Below are positions 1-6,641 of a DNA stretch of 39,495 bases, piece after piece. Below the pieces are notes generated by a model. It saw only the letters and a list, made by a program, of their open reading frames with translations, did not search any database and had not been told where the DNA came from. How positions within the stretch are numbered: the first letter of the stretch is position 1; the number at the start of each line of letters is the position of its first letter. The DNA comes from an uncultured bacterium. Lineage in GTDB: Bacteria; Cyanobacteriota; Vampirovibrionia; Gastranaerophilales; Gastranaerophilaceae. Made by a program: the position numbers and the translations under genes. The stretch covers positions 1-39,495 of the forward strand of contig CADBUZ010000014.1 in assembly GCA_902797985.1 (NCBI GenBank), in the 5' to 3' direction.

Positions 1-126
1 CCGAATAAGGTCGGAATTTATTTTTTACTGTTGATAATATTTATTATTAATTTTAACTGGACAGTTGCCGTTTAACGCGAGGGGCAGCCCCGAGCAGAGC
101 CGAATTTTCGGTAGAGTGAGTCGTAG

Positions 127-147
127 GGTGCGTCATTTTGACGCACC
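127..147. repeat. REP-like hairpin, left copy
   Basis: This is a perfect 9-bp stem: GGTGCGTCA (127-135), loop TTT, TGACGCACC (139-147). It is the left boundary motif of the RAYT unit. Confidence 0.75.
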
Positions 148-221
148 AATTATACTCAAACATTTTTGTGCATCGTTACATATTTACCCCTGACGCACCA
201 AAATAATTTTTAAATTTACCC

Positions 222-758
222 CTATTCTAACCAAACATAATCTATATCTTTATTTTTAAAATCACACCAATCGTTATCATATATATTTAATTTTACAAAC
301 TTATTAAATGATGAATATTTCCAATCTTTTGGAGAAATACCATAATGTTTAACTGAATTATAATGAATATAATCGAAATGATTTTTAAAATCGTTTTCAT
401 CTCTAATAATATGGTCTAAAAATCTGCGTTGCCAAACTCCTGCTTCTTTTCGTGTTTGCATACTCTGTGGCAAATTTTCCTTTTGTGGTTTATCCTTCAA
501 ATAGTACGAAAAATATTTTTTTATACTTGAAATAATTTTTGAAAAATTTTATAATTCTTTTTCTTTAATAATCATGTGGATATGGTCTTGCATAACGCAT
601 ATTGCAATTATTTCAAACGGATAAATTGTTTTTGCTTTTTTGAATGACTGACGTAATAAATCAATATTATTTGTTAAAAATTTTTATCGGTTATATGTGA
701 CAATTGTAATAAAAATATATGAATAATCTTTTAAATAATACCTTTTATAATTTGACAT
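222..758 (-). pseudogene. REP-associated tyrosine transposase (RAYT/Y1 family), two in-frame stops
   Basis: One uninterrupted frame of 178 residues runs from an ATG at 758 to a stop at 222. It contains two nonsense codons, TAA at 684-686 and TAA at 549-551. The pieces align along the RAYT/IS200-like family. There is an N-terminal strand (YIFITIVTYNR), then the HUH metal motif QDHIHM, a KKYFSYY segment holding candidate catalytic tyrosines, and the C-terminal signature GVWQRRFLDHIIRDE followed by HFDYIHYNSVKH and DWKYSSF. The C-terminal part alone (222-500) stays open for 92 residues but lacks the HUH motif. The enzyme nicks single-stranded DNA at REP hairpins; this copy cannot make a full protein unless both stops are read through. 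The lack of a frameshift suggests fairly recent decay. Confidence 0.85.
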
Positions 759-783
759 GGTTGAATTATAGCATATATTTATT

Positions 784-805
784 GGTGCGTCCAAAGGACA
801 GCACC
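784..805. repeat. REP-like hairpin, right copy (inverted)
   Basis: GGTGCGTCC, loop AAA, then GGACAGCACC form a hairpin with one bulged A. It is the inverted, slightly diverged partner of the hairpin at 127-147 and closes the RAYT unit. Confidence 0.7.
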
Positions 806-811
806 CTACGG

Positions 812-1037
812 CTAAATCTGATAACGAAAAATTAAACCAAAATAAAGAACATTTAAAATTAGAAACAGAAGATTTTTCACTTACAGAAAAAAATATTCTG
901 AAGGTGTAATTTCTAAACTTGATTTATGTCAAATGAAAGAAAATCTCTTAACTGTAGAAAAATTGGTTTTGTCAAACACAATTGATTGCATGGTTGATTC
1001 TATAAACTTATATAAAGCCGTCGGTGCTAAATATTAA
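812..1037 (+). pseudogene. 3' fragment of a TolC/NodT-family outer-membrane efflux gene, frameshifted
   Basis: The first part reads KSDNEKLNQNKEHLKLETE...FSLTEK. It then shifts frame in a run of seven A (887-893) and continues as SEGVISKLDLCQMKENLL, ...SNTIDCMVDSINLYKAVGAKY, stop at 1035-1037. This matches the C-terminal helices of TolC-like outer-membrane factors, whose signatures are roughly EGxISxLDLLxAxxxLL and a final SLYKALGGGW. Restoring one A gives a continuous TEKKYSEGVIS. The gene lacks its 5' part, and the homology starts immediately after the right REP hairpin, so it was truncated at that boundary. Its stop overlaps the convergent RTX gene by 4 bp (shared TTAA). A TolC-type partner beside an RTX protein fits an old type I secretion locus. 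The single-base shift could also be an assembly error. Confidence 0.6.
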
Positions 1038-2908
1038 TCATATAAATTATTATTTGTTTGATAACTTTGGATAAATTCATTTAATTGAGAGTTATTGTCA
1101 TTATAAAAAGTTGTGCCGATTTCTGAAAAATCATTATTTATTTTCCAAGATTCAACAGAAGATTTTAGTTTTTCTATATTAAATTCTTGTTCATTTATAG
1201 AATTTATATCTATATTATTTTGAAACAATAATTCAGATATATTATATTCTTTTTTACCTATTTTAATTGTTTGTACACTATGATAAATATCATAATTTTC
1301 TATTGTTACGGTATCATTGTTGCTATAAATTAATGTTAAATCGTTTGTTATCTTGTCATATGAAAAATTCAATTGATTAATCTTTTTAAGATTTGAAAAA
1401 ATTATAATATCATTTCCATCGCTATTTTCTACAATATCATTTCCATCCCCCTTTGAAAAATAAATATAATTTTTACCTGTGCCGGTATTAATTATATCAT
1501 TTCCTTTGTTTCCATATATTTTATCAGAATATTTTGAACCTATTATTTTATCATTTCCCAAACCACCTTTTAATGTTAATCCGGTATCAGAAACGTTTCG
1601 TTCAATTATTTTTTTATTTTTACCTTTTCCTTGCGTTTTATAAAGTTTTACGTTTTGAGCATCTATAAAATCATTTAACCATGTTCCGGTATAATTTTTT
1701 GCGTTTTCTCCTAAACTTATTTTATATAAATAAGTTCCATCTGATAAAACGGCATCACGTAAATTGTATGTTTTATCATTTATATTTAACTCAACAGAAC
1801 TTGTGTCGATAGGATTTCGTTTTGTATATGTATTTGTAATATCTTTTTTTGCAAAATTTTTTATTGTAATATATTCGGTTTCTTGCGTATAAATTCTTAA
1901 ATCTTTATTTTTATTAGCAAACTCAAATTTCAAATCTTTTATATCCGAAACATCTTCTATATTCAGAGTAAAATTCTCACCTTTGGTTAAATTTATAATA
2001 TCATTATTATCACCTATAGTATAAATGATTTCATTTTTGCCAATACCACCTGTAATATTATCGTCACCTTTGCCACCTATGATAATATCATTTCCTTTTC
2101 CTCCATATAATTTATCTATGCCGGATGTACCAATAATTTTATCATTATAATCTGTACCATTGAATTTTCCTGATGTTGACATTTCGGTATATATAAAATT
2201 TTGTTCCGATAATAAATTAACAATACTTTTTGATTTTATTAATTCTTGTTTAATTTGATTAATAGCTTGTTTCTCGGTTGTTTCATAAAATGCATAAAAT
2301 GTTCTTTCAATCGAAGTTGTATCAGCCTTCATATCAAAAATGCCTTTTAAGGAGGATTTCGATATTTTTTTAAAATAATTTTCAACTGTTATTGAATCAT
2401 TTTTATTACCATATTTAATAATTAAATCATAATCTTTTCTTTCAATTTTCATATTATCAAAAGAGGTATCAACGAAATATAAATAATCTTTTCCGCTATT
2501 CATAATAATATTATCAATTCCATCTCCTTGTATAAAAGAAAAAATATTTATTCCTTTTCTACCACAAATTGTATCGTTTCCTGCTCCTGCATTAATATAA
2601 TCAGAACTGTTCCCTCCATAAATTATGTCATTACCTTTTATATTAAAATAATTTTTATTATCTTCTTCTGTACCAAATATTTCATATGCCAAATCACCGT
2701 ACAAAAAATTCATATGATTTGTACTTCCATATATGTGGTCGTTTCCTTTTCCTCCCACAATTTGTGTGGTATATTTTGATTTTTTAACATCAATAACATC
2801 GTCCGTATCATAAGAGGGGAAATCTGTCATATCAATATAACCGTTATAAATCCAGAAATCATCTTCTTTAAAAAAATATTGCCAGTTTTTTGTATTGATG
2901 TTCACCAT
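1034..2908 (-). CDS. RTX / haemolysin-type calcium-binding repeat protein
   Basis: This is a 624-residue protein with three blocks of RTX nonapeptides: about residues 50-130 (GGKGNDHIYG, AGAGNDTICG), 250-305 (YGGKGNDIIIGGKGDDNITGG) and 415-500 (GGLGNDKIIG, GNKGNDIINTG). Each block is followed by a segment of the haemolysin-related type, for example KYGNKNDSITVENYF and YSNNDTVTIENY. Such repeats bind calcium and fold outside the cell, usually after type I secretion through an uncleaved C-terminal signal. There is no N-terminal signal peptide, which agrees with that route. No catalytic domain is recognisable. The start is supported by AAAGGA 5-10 nt upstream. No intact ABC exporter or membrane-fusion gene is in the window; only a TolC-type fragment lies downstream. 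Role (adhesin, bacteriocin-like or S-layer-like) is unknown. Confidence 0.85.
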   Translation of the reverse strand: MVNINTKNWQYFFKEDDFWIYNGYIDMTDFPSYDTDDVIDVKKSKYTTQIVGGKGNDHIYGSTNHMNFLYGDLAYEIFGTEEDNKNYFNIKGNDIIYGGNSSDYINAGAGNDTICGRKGINIFSFIQGDGIDNIIMNSGKDYLYFVDTSFDNMKIERKDYDLIIKYGNKNDSITVENYFKKISKSSLKGIFDMKADTTSIERTFYAFYETTEKQAINQIKQELIKSKSIVNLLSEQNFIYTEMSTSGKFNGTDYNDKIIGTSGIDKLYGGKGNDIIIGGKGDDNITGGIGKNEIIYTIGDNNDIINLTKGENFTLNIEDVSDIKDLKFEFANKNKDLRIYTQETEYITIKNFAKKDITNTYTKRNPIDTSSVELNINDKTYNLRDAVLSDGTYLYKISLGENAKNYTGTWLNDFIDAQNVKLYKTQGKGKNKKIIERNVSDTGLTLKGGLGNDKIIGSKYSDKIYGNKGNDIINTGTGKNYIYFSKGDGNDIVENSDGNDIIIFSNLKKINQLNFSYDKITNDLTLIYSNNDTVTIENYDIYHSVQTIKIGKKEYNISELLFQNNIDINSINEQEFNIEKLKSSVESWKINNDFSEIGTTFYNDNNSQLNEFIQSYQTNNNLYD

Positions 2909-3065
2909 GTTTTCCTTTTAATGTTTTTTCATTTCTTTAAAGTTTAAATATAAAAAAACAGAAAATATAATAAATTATACATCATGTATTTTATAAATGC
3001 AATTAGTCAATAGAATAATATTTTTTTATAAAATATTATTGAATAATATTAATATAATTTATCGC

Positions 3066-3094
3066 ATACGATATACAGAATATCATATACGATA
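3066..3094. promoter_or_regulatory. Putative operator: ATACGATA direct repeat, 21-bp period
   Basis: ATACGATA occurs at 3066-3073 and again at 3087-3094, exactly 21 bp (two helical turns) apart. An inverted repeat GATAT/ATATC (3070-3074 and 3080-3084) lies between them. The site lies 41-69 bp upstream of the predicted start of the HTH gene at 3135, so autoregulation or control of the divergent RTX gene is plausible. This is a prediction from sequence only. Confidence 0.4.
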
Positions 3095-3122
3095 ATTAGC
3101 AATAATCAAGTGATAAATAAAT

Positions 3123-3128
3123 TATAAT
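3123..3128 (+). promoter_or_regulatory. -10 box (TATAAT) for a leaderless HTH gene
   Basis: A perfect TATAAT is followed by 6 nt (TTTATT) and the ATG at 3135. Transcription would start at about the A of the ATG. No Shine-Dalgarno sequence is present. Confidence 0.6.
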
Positions 3129-3134
3129 TTTATT

Positions 3135-3335
3135 ATGATAGTATTTAAATTGGATGATTTAATATGGGAGCGGAGAGTTACCGCAAAAGATATCGCCGAA
3201 GCCACAGGGCTGGGCAGTTCAACTATATCTAAATTAAGAAACTCAAAAAATGTAAACATAAATACTAATACCCTTGATAAACTATGTAAATATTTTAATT
3301 GTAAATTAACAGATATTATTGATTATGTACCATAG
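3135..3335 (+). CDS. Small XRE/Cro-type HTH regulator
   Basis: This 66-residue protein is almost entirely one Cro/CI-type helix-turn-helix domain. The helices run LDDLIWERRV, TAKDIAEATGLG, SSTISKLRNSKNV, TNTLDKLCKYFN and a final CKLTDIIDYVP, as in the short XRE proteins of the YozG/HTH_26 kind. It should bind DNA as a dimer. There is no effector domain. It stands alone between the divergent RTX gene and a small secreted-protein gene, with a candidate operator just upstream, so self-repression and control of a neighbour are reasonable guesses. The mRNA appears leaderless: TATAAT ends 6 nt before the ATG. It could also be the antitoxin-like half of a lost pair, but no toxin-like ORF is adjacent. 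Confidence 0.9.
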   Translation: MIVFKLDDLIWERRVTAKDIAEATGLGSSTISKLRNSKNVNINTNTLDKLCKYFNCKLTDIIDYVP

Positions 3336-3369
3336 TGTATTCAATCATTAGTGTTATTTATATTTTTTG

Positions 3370-3397
3370 TTTACAAAACATGAAAATTTGATAAAAT
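3370..3397 (+). promoter_or_regulatory. Promoter TTTACA-16-TAAAAT for a leaderless gene
   Basis: TTTACA (3370-3375) and TAAAAT (3392-3397) are spaced by 16 bp. The ATG at 3404 follows 6 nt later, which leaves no 5' leader. Confidence 0.55.
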
Positions 3398-3403
3398 AGT
3401 GAT

Positions 3404-3667
3404 ATGAAAAAAATAATTATACTGTCATTTTGTTTATTTATGGGATTATCTGCATATGCAATGTATGATTTTTGTGAATCACCGCAAGATTATAATACAT
3501 TTAAGGATGCGTATGATGTGAAAACAGAGTATTGGAAAGAAATTCCTAACTATCATCCTGATGATATTGAAGTAAAGGATAATAATAAACCTTCAAGTCA
3601 TTGGTCAATTATAAAAAAATCACCAAAAACGGATGTGACAAAAATAGAAACAAATCAAAATAATTAA
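3404..3667 (+). CDS. Small secreted protein of unknown function
   Basis: This is an 87-residue ORF with a clear signal peptide: MKK, a hydrophobic core IIILSFCLFMGL, and a probable cut after SAYA. The mature part of about 68 residues is hydrophilic, rich in Asp, Lys and Asn and in aromatic residues (YDFCESPQDY, YDVKTEYWKEIPNYHP), with a single cysteine soon after the cleavage site. I do not recognise a family. The cysteine is not in a standard lipobox. The gene has a good promoter with TAAAAT 6 nt before the ATG and no ribosome-binding site. The downstream gene is on the opposite strand. I am fairly sure it is expressed and exported; its function is unknown. Confidence 0.65.
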   Translation: MKKIIILSFCLFMGLSAYAMYDFCESPQDYNTFKDAYDVKTEYWKEIPNYHPDDIEVKDNNKPSSHWSIIKKSPKTDVTKIETNQNN

Positions 3668-3687
3668 TTTAGTTAGATTTGAGATTA

Positions 3688-4242
3688 TTATTCTTTAGAA
3701 AGTTCTCTTAAATACGCTCTTACTCCTCCTGTAATAATCAGCTCAGGCTCTGCCATACAGAAAGAATCTAATGTAATCATGCCGGCACGTTTATTTCCAG
3801 AGTAAACGTATAATAAACCAACCATAACTTTATTTAAAGGATTAGTGGTTTTTTTGTATTCTGTTAATTTTTGTTTTGCTTTTCCGAGTTTATAGTAACA
3901 TTCGGCTAAATTTTTATAATATTCAAAGTTTAATCCATATAAAGAAATTGCTCTTTCAAAACAGTCTTGGGCTTGTTCCGCAAATCCTAATTCCATATAT
4001 GCTCTGCCTAAATTGTTATATGATATTGCGGCAGATTGGCTGTTTGGATTTAAGCTGATAGCAATTTTAAATTCTTGAACAGCTGCATAATAGCAATGTT
4101 CTTCTAAATATCTTAAGCCGACAGCATTGTGAAATACAGAGTTTTTTGTTGCGTCAATCTGATATGAGCCTGATACGGTCGGCTTTGCATATCCGCTTGC
4201 TAATATTGAGGTAAATAATAAAAATACTATAAATTTTTTCAT
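3688..4242 (-). CDS. Exported TPR-repeat protein
   Basis: This 184-residue protein starts with a signal peptide (MKKFIVFLLFTSILASGYA). About three tetratricopeptide repeats follow between residues 37 and 135, for example VGLRYLEEHCYYAAVQEFKIAISLNPNS, NNLGRAYMELGFAEQAQDCFERAI and YYKNLAECYYKLGKA. TPRs mediate protein-protein contacts, so an envelope scaffold or assembly role is likely, but no partner can be named. Its ATG overlaps the stop of the upstream metallo-beta-lactamase-fold gene (ATGA), so the two are translationally coupled and probably act in one process. The C-terminal 50 residues (LLYVYSGNKRAGMITLD...) form a shorter non-TPR cap. Confidence 0.85.
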   Translation of the reverse strand: MKKFIVFLLFTSILASGYAKPTVSGSYQIDATKNSVFHNAVGLRYLEEHCYYAAVQEFKIAISLNPNSQSAAISYNNLGRAYMELGFAEQAQDCFERAISLYGLNFEYYKNLAECYYKLGKAKQKLTEYKKTTNPLNKVMVGLLYVYSGNKRAGMITLDSFCMAEPELIITGGVRAYLRELSKE

Positions 4243-5165
4243 AAAATGTCTATTTCTAAACCTTCTTTTGCCATAACAGCGTCTTCTCTGCTATATGATT
4301 TGTTCAGTTCGTCTAATTTTTTATCGTCATATGCAGGATCAAAATGGAAGAATACTAATTTTTCCGCATTGATTTGTTTTTTAGCTTCCAGTGCCATTTC
4401 GTATGTTGAATGTCCAAAACCTTGTTTTGGAGTGTATAAGCTCAGATAATCCTCTGTTGTATATTGTGAATCGTGGATTAACAAGTTGCAATTTCTTGCA
4501 AATTTAATCAATTTTTTATCACCGCCTGAATAACTTTCTTTATCAGATGCATATACAAGTGATTTTCCTTTGTAGGTTATTTTGTATACATAAACCCCGT
4601 TTTGTGGGTGTGCAAATGATTTATAAGAAGATATTACAACGTCATCTTCATGTCTTTCAGAAGAATAAAAGTCGTAAACTCTTGTAATAAATGGTTCTTC
4701 ACCTTTTCTTAGTATAATATAGTTTGTTTCATTTAAATCTTTAATATTTAATTCTGCTGCAATATCGCCTAAATCTAAAGGAAAAGTTTTAGTGAATAAT
4801 AATCTTGAAAGTTCAGTTTCAAGTTTTTCATCTTGTGCAACTCCTCCAAAAATGTTTAATTTAGTAGAGGCAAGGTGCATTGGTTTGAAGAAAGGAATAC
4901 CTATGATATGGTCTTGATGAATATGACTAATTAAAATAGTTGCTTCAACAGGTTTTCTGTCGGTAATGGTTTCGCCTGATTGAATATATTTAGTCATTAG
5001 TTCATTTCCGAGTTCAATCAATCCTGTTCCCGCATCAAGAATAATTAAATGTCCGCCGACATTAACTTCTACACAAGAAGTGTTTCCTCCGTATTCGAGA
5101 AAATCTTTGTTTGCTACAGGATAACTCCCTCTGACACCACGAAATTTTACACTAAATTCACTCAT
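4239..5165 (-). CDS. Metallo-beta-lactamase-fold hydrolase (COG1235/PhnP-like)
   Basis: This is a 308-residue MBL-fold protein. It opens with the signature VKFRGVRGSYPV and YGGNTSCVEV of the phosphodiesterase-like MBL group. The metal motif HxHxDH is present as HIHQDH at residues 81-86. Later metal-ligand candidates are SDKES, IHDSQY and FFHFDPAYDD. Relatives hydrolyse phosphodiester bonds (cyclic phosphoribosyl compounds, cyclic nucleotides or RNA-like substrates); the substrate here cannot be fixed. It is cytoplasmic, with no signal peptide. AGGAAA precedes the ATG, and a TATAAT at 5242-5247 on the minus strand is the likely promoter. It is coupled by a 4-bp overlap to a TPR gene. Confidence 0.88.
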   Translation of the reverse strand: MSEFSVKFRGVRGSYPVANKDFLEYGGNTSCVEVNVGGHLIILDAGTGLIELGNELMTKYIQSGETITDRKPVEATILISHIHQDHIIGIPFFKPMHLASTKLNIFGGVAQDEKLETELSRLLFTKTFPLDLGDIAAELNIKDLNETNYIILRKGEEPFITRVYDFYSSERHEDDVVISSYKSFAHPQNGVYVYKITYKGKSLVYASDKESYSGGDKKLIKFARNCNLLIHDSQYTTEDYLSLYTPKQGFGHSTYEMALEAKKQINAEKLVFFHFDPAYDDKKLDELNKSYSREDAVMAKEGLEIDIL

Positions 5166-5241
5166 GACATTTCCTTTATAAAATACTCTTTAATGATTAT
5201 ATCTTATTTTTCAAACTTCCTCAATCATGTAAATAGTGGAC

Positions 5242-5247
5242 ATTATA
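5242..5247 (-). promoter_or_regulatory. -10 box upstream of the MBL-TPR operon
   Basis: TATAAT on the minus strand lies 77 nt upstream of the ATG at 5165, which would give a leader of about 70 nt. No good -35 is visible. Confidence 0.4.
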
Positions 5248-5275
5248 TACTAAAAGGTGTGCTGAGATGATATAA

Positions 5276-6028
5276 TTACTGATTATTTTTATATATAGAT
5301 AAAAGCCCTGCCAGAGTTAAATTATTATATATATTATCAAATTTTTTCGTCATATATTGTGCAACAACTTCGCATAAACCGCCTGTTCCTATAATAATAG
5401 GTTTTTCATTAAGTTCCTTTTCACATCTTTCTATCATTCCGTCAACCATTGACGCACTTCCTATGACAACTCCCGATAAAATAGAACTCTCTGTATCATT
5501 TGCAATAGTTTTTTCTATAGGTTTTATTTCGATTTTAGGAAGTTTTGATGTTGCTTGGAATAATGAATTTAATTGTGTAATTATCCCGGGAGCTATTATT
5601 CCTCCGATAAATTCCCCTTTTGAATTAACTATATCAAAGGTTGTTGCTGTTCCAAAATCCACTACAATAACAGATTTTTTGTAAATTTCCCACGCTTTGA
5701 CGGCATTTGCAATTCTGTCAGCACCTACTTCGGCATTGTTTTTTACGTTTAATGTTATTGAAAGATTAGTCTTAGAGTTTAATAATATAGGTTTTACCTT
5801 ATAAAGCTCAAAGACAGCACCAAAAACTCTGTCGTTGACCTCTTCAACAACAGAGCCTATAATAGCACCATCAATATGTATAGTGCTAATATTAAATTGT
5901 AATAACTCCATGCATTTTGATGTTGTAATATCTCTATCTGACGGTATCCGAAACGATTTAACAAGATTGTCGTTTTCAAACAATCCGCAAGTTATACTGG
6001 TATTTCCAACATCAATTGTGAGTATCAT
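5276..6028 (-). CDS. coaX: Type III pantothenate kinase
   Basis: This 250-residue protein phosphorylates pantothenate, the first committed step of coenzyme A synthesis. Type III (CoaX) signatures are clear: the N-terminal phosphate-binding IDVGNTSITCG, then GADRIANAVKAWE, VVDFGTATTFDIV, GGIIAPGI and the C-terminal IIGTGGLCEVV. The length is usual for the family (about 250-260). No other CoA gene is adjacent. The ATG is preceded by AGGGGA, which sits in the loop and stem edge of a perfect 10-bp hairpin (6029-6054). The upstream gene on the same strand (68-residue unknown) ends 38 bp away, so cotranscription is possible. Confidence 0.96.
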   Translation of the reverse strand: MILTIDVGNTSITCGLFENDNLVKSFRIPSDRDITTSKCMELLQFNISTIHIDGAIIGSVVEEVNDRVFGAVFELYKVKPILLNSKTNLSITLNVKNNAEVGADRIANAVKAWEIYKKSVIVVDFGTATTFDIVNSKGEFIGGIIAPGIITQLNSLFQATSKLPKIEIKPIEKTIANDTESSILSGVVIGSASMVDGMIERCEKELNEKPIIIGTGGLCEVVAQYMTKKFDNIYNNLTLAGLLSIYKNNQ

Positions 6029-6054
6029 AAAATAATCCCCTATAGGATTATTTT
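6029..6054 (-). promoter_or_regulatory. Hairpin enclosing the coaX ribosome-binding site
   Basis: AAAATAATCC and GGATTATTTT form a perfect 10-bp stem with a 6-nt loop. On the minus-strand mRNA the second arm ends immediately before the coaX ATG (6028), and the AGGGGA Shine-Dalgarno spans the loop and the stem edge. It could limit initiation, or act as a weak terminator for the gene upstream. No U-tract beyond the stem supports the second reading. Confidence 0.5.
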
Positions 6055-6066
6055 ATAATAAACATA

Positions 6067-6273
6067 TTATGCCTGCATACCTCCGTCACCGCCAATATGG
6101 TTATTCATTGCGATTGCATGGTCAGGAACGGTAAAAAGTCCTCCCGGATAATTTTCAGCACCAAAACGACTTTTTCTTACGTCTTCGTCACCGTTTTTTG
6201 TGAACGAATAATCAATGTCGTATCCAGTTGATTTTACATTTGAAATACTACTGCTACCATCAGTGTAGTACAT
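6067..6273 (-). CDS. Small protein of unknown function, strong RBS
   Basis: This is a 68-residue ORF with an excellent Shine-Dalgarno (ATGGAGG, 8 nt before the ATG). The protein is polar, with no membrane segment or signal peptide. The N-terminal half is Ser/Tyr/Asp-rich (YYTDGSSSISN, GYDIDYSFTKNGDEDVRK). The second half is rich in Gly, Asn and His (NYPGGLFTVPDHAIAMNNHIGGDGG). I recognise no family. It lies upstream of coaX on the same strand. The strong ribosome-binding site and non-shadow location argue that it is a real gene; its function is unknown. Confidence 0.6.
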   Translation of the reverse strand: MYYTDGSSSISNVKSTGYDIDYSFTKNGDEDVRKSRFGAENYPGGLFTVPDHAIAMNNHIGGDGGMQA

Positions 6274-6478
6274 AATATATCCTCCATATTAATATTCATA
6301 GTTATATCTTATGTATATACTAAGTTTTTTGTTTCAAAAAAATTGCCATGATTTTAAATCAATGTATACAAAACTTAACATGTCGTAAATACTGCATATT
6401 AGTCATATTAATCATATTGTTAAAAATTTATTTGTAACAAAAACTTAAAAACTTCTTTTCAACATATGACAAAAAGTG

Positions 6479-6561
6479 TATAATCTGGATATACACAATA
6501 CGTAGATCCAACTATTACTATCTGTTAAAGTATGAACCCAGTTTATTTCATACTTTTTTTT
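6479..6561 (+). ncRNA. Candidate ~70-nt small RNA or kinase leader with intrinsic terminator
   Basis: A perfect -10 box TATAAT (6479-6484) is followed by two helices and a terminator. The 5' helix is GGATATAC (6487-6494) with GTAGATCC (6502-6509), with one mismatch. The 3' helix is perfect, AAAGTATGAA (6527-6536) with TTCATACTTT (6547-6556), and runs into seven T residues. Transcription starting near 6491 would give an RNA of about 70 nt. No ORF fits inside. The sensor-kinase TTG start is 80 bp beyond the terminator, so this may instead be an attenuating leader for that gene. I recognise no known RNA family. Confidence 0.55.
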
Positions 6562-6641
6562 ATTTTGTTTAATTCTCTTTTCATTTTTTGTAATCCATTT
6601 TATAATGTGATGGGGATAGTTTCTAAAATTTTGAGGTTGGT

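Larger units (their letters stand above)
122..810. mobile_element. RAYT unit bounded by inverted REP hairpins
   Basis: The segment is bounded by two inverted copies of one short motif. The left copy (122-150) and the reverse complement of the right copy (781-810) both begin CGTAGGGTGC and end GACGCACCAAT. Each copy is itself a hairpin. A broken REP-associated tyrosine transposase lies between them. A third half copy (TGACGCACCA, 191-200) lies just downstream of the transposase stop. This matches the known arrangement in which RAYT genes sit among the REP/REPIN sequences they mobilise. Bases 1-121 outside the left copy are locally GC-rich with short hairpins (around 82-97 and 102-113) and hold no gene I can recognise. 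The unit abuts the truncated end of a TolC-family fragment, so it may have inserted there; that is inference. Confidence 0.7.

Noticed and set aside
2528-2779. 83-residue plus-strand ORF inside the RTX gene
   Set aside because: It is an antisense shadow of the RTX repeats, with cysteine- and isoleucine-rich composition typical of AT-rich complements and no ribosome-binding site.
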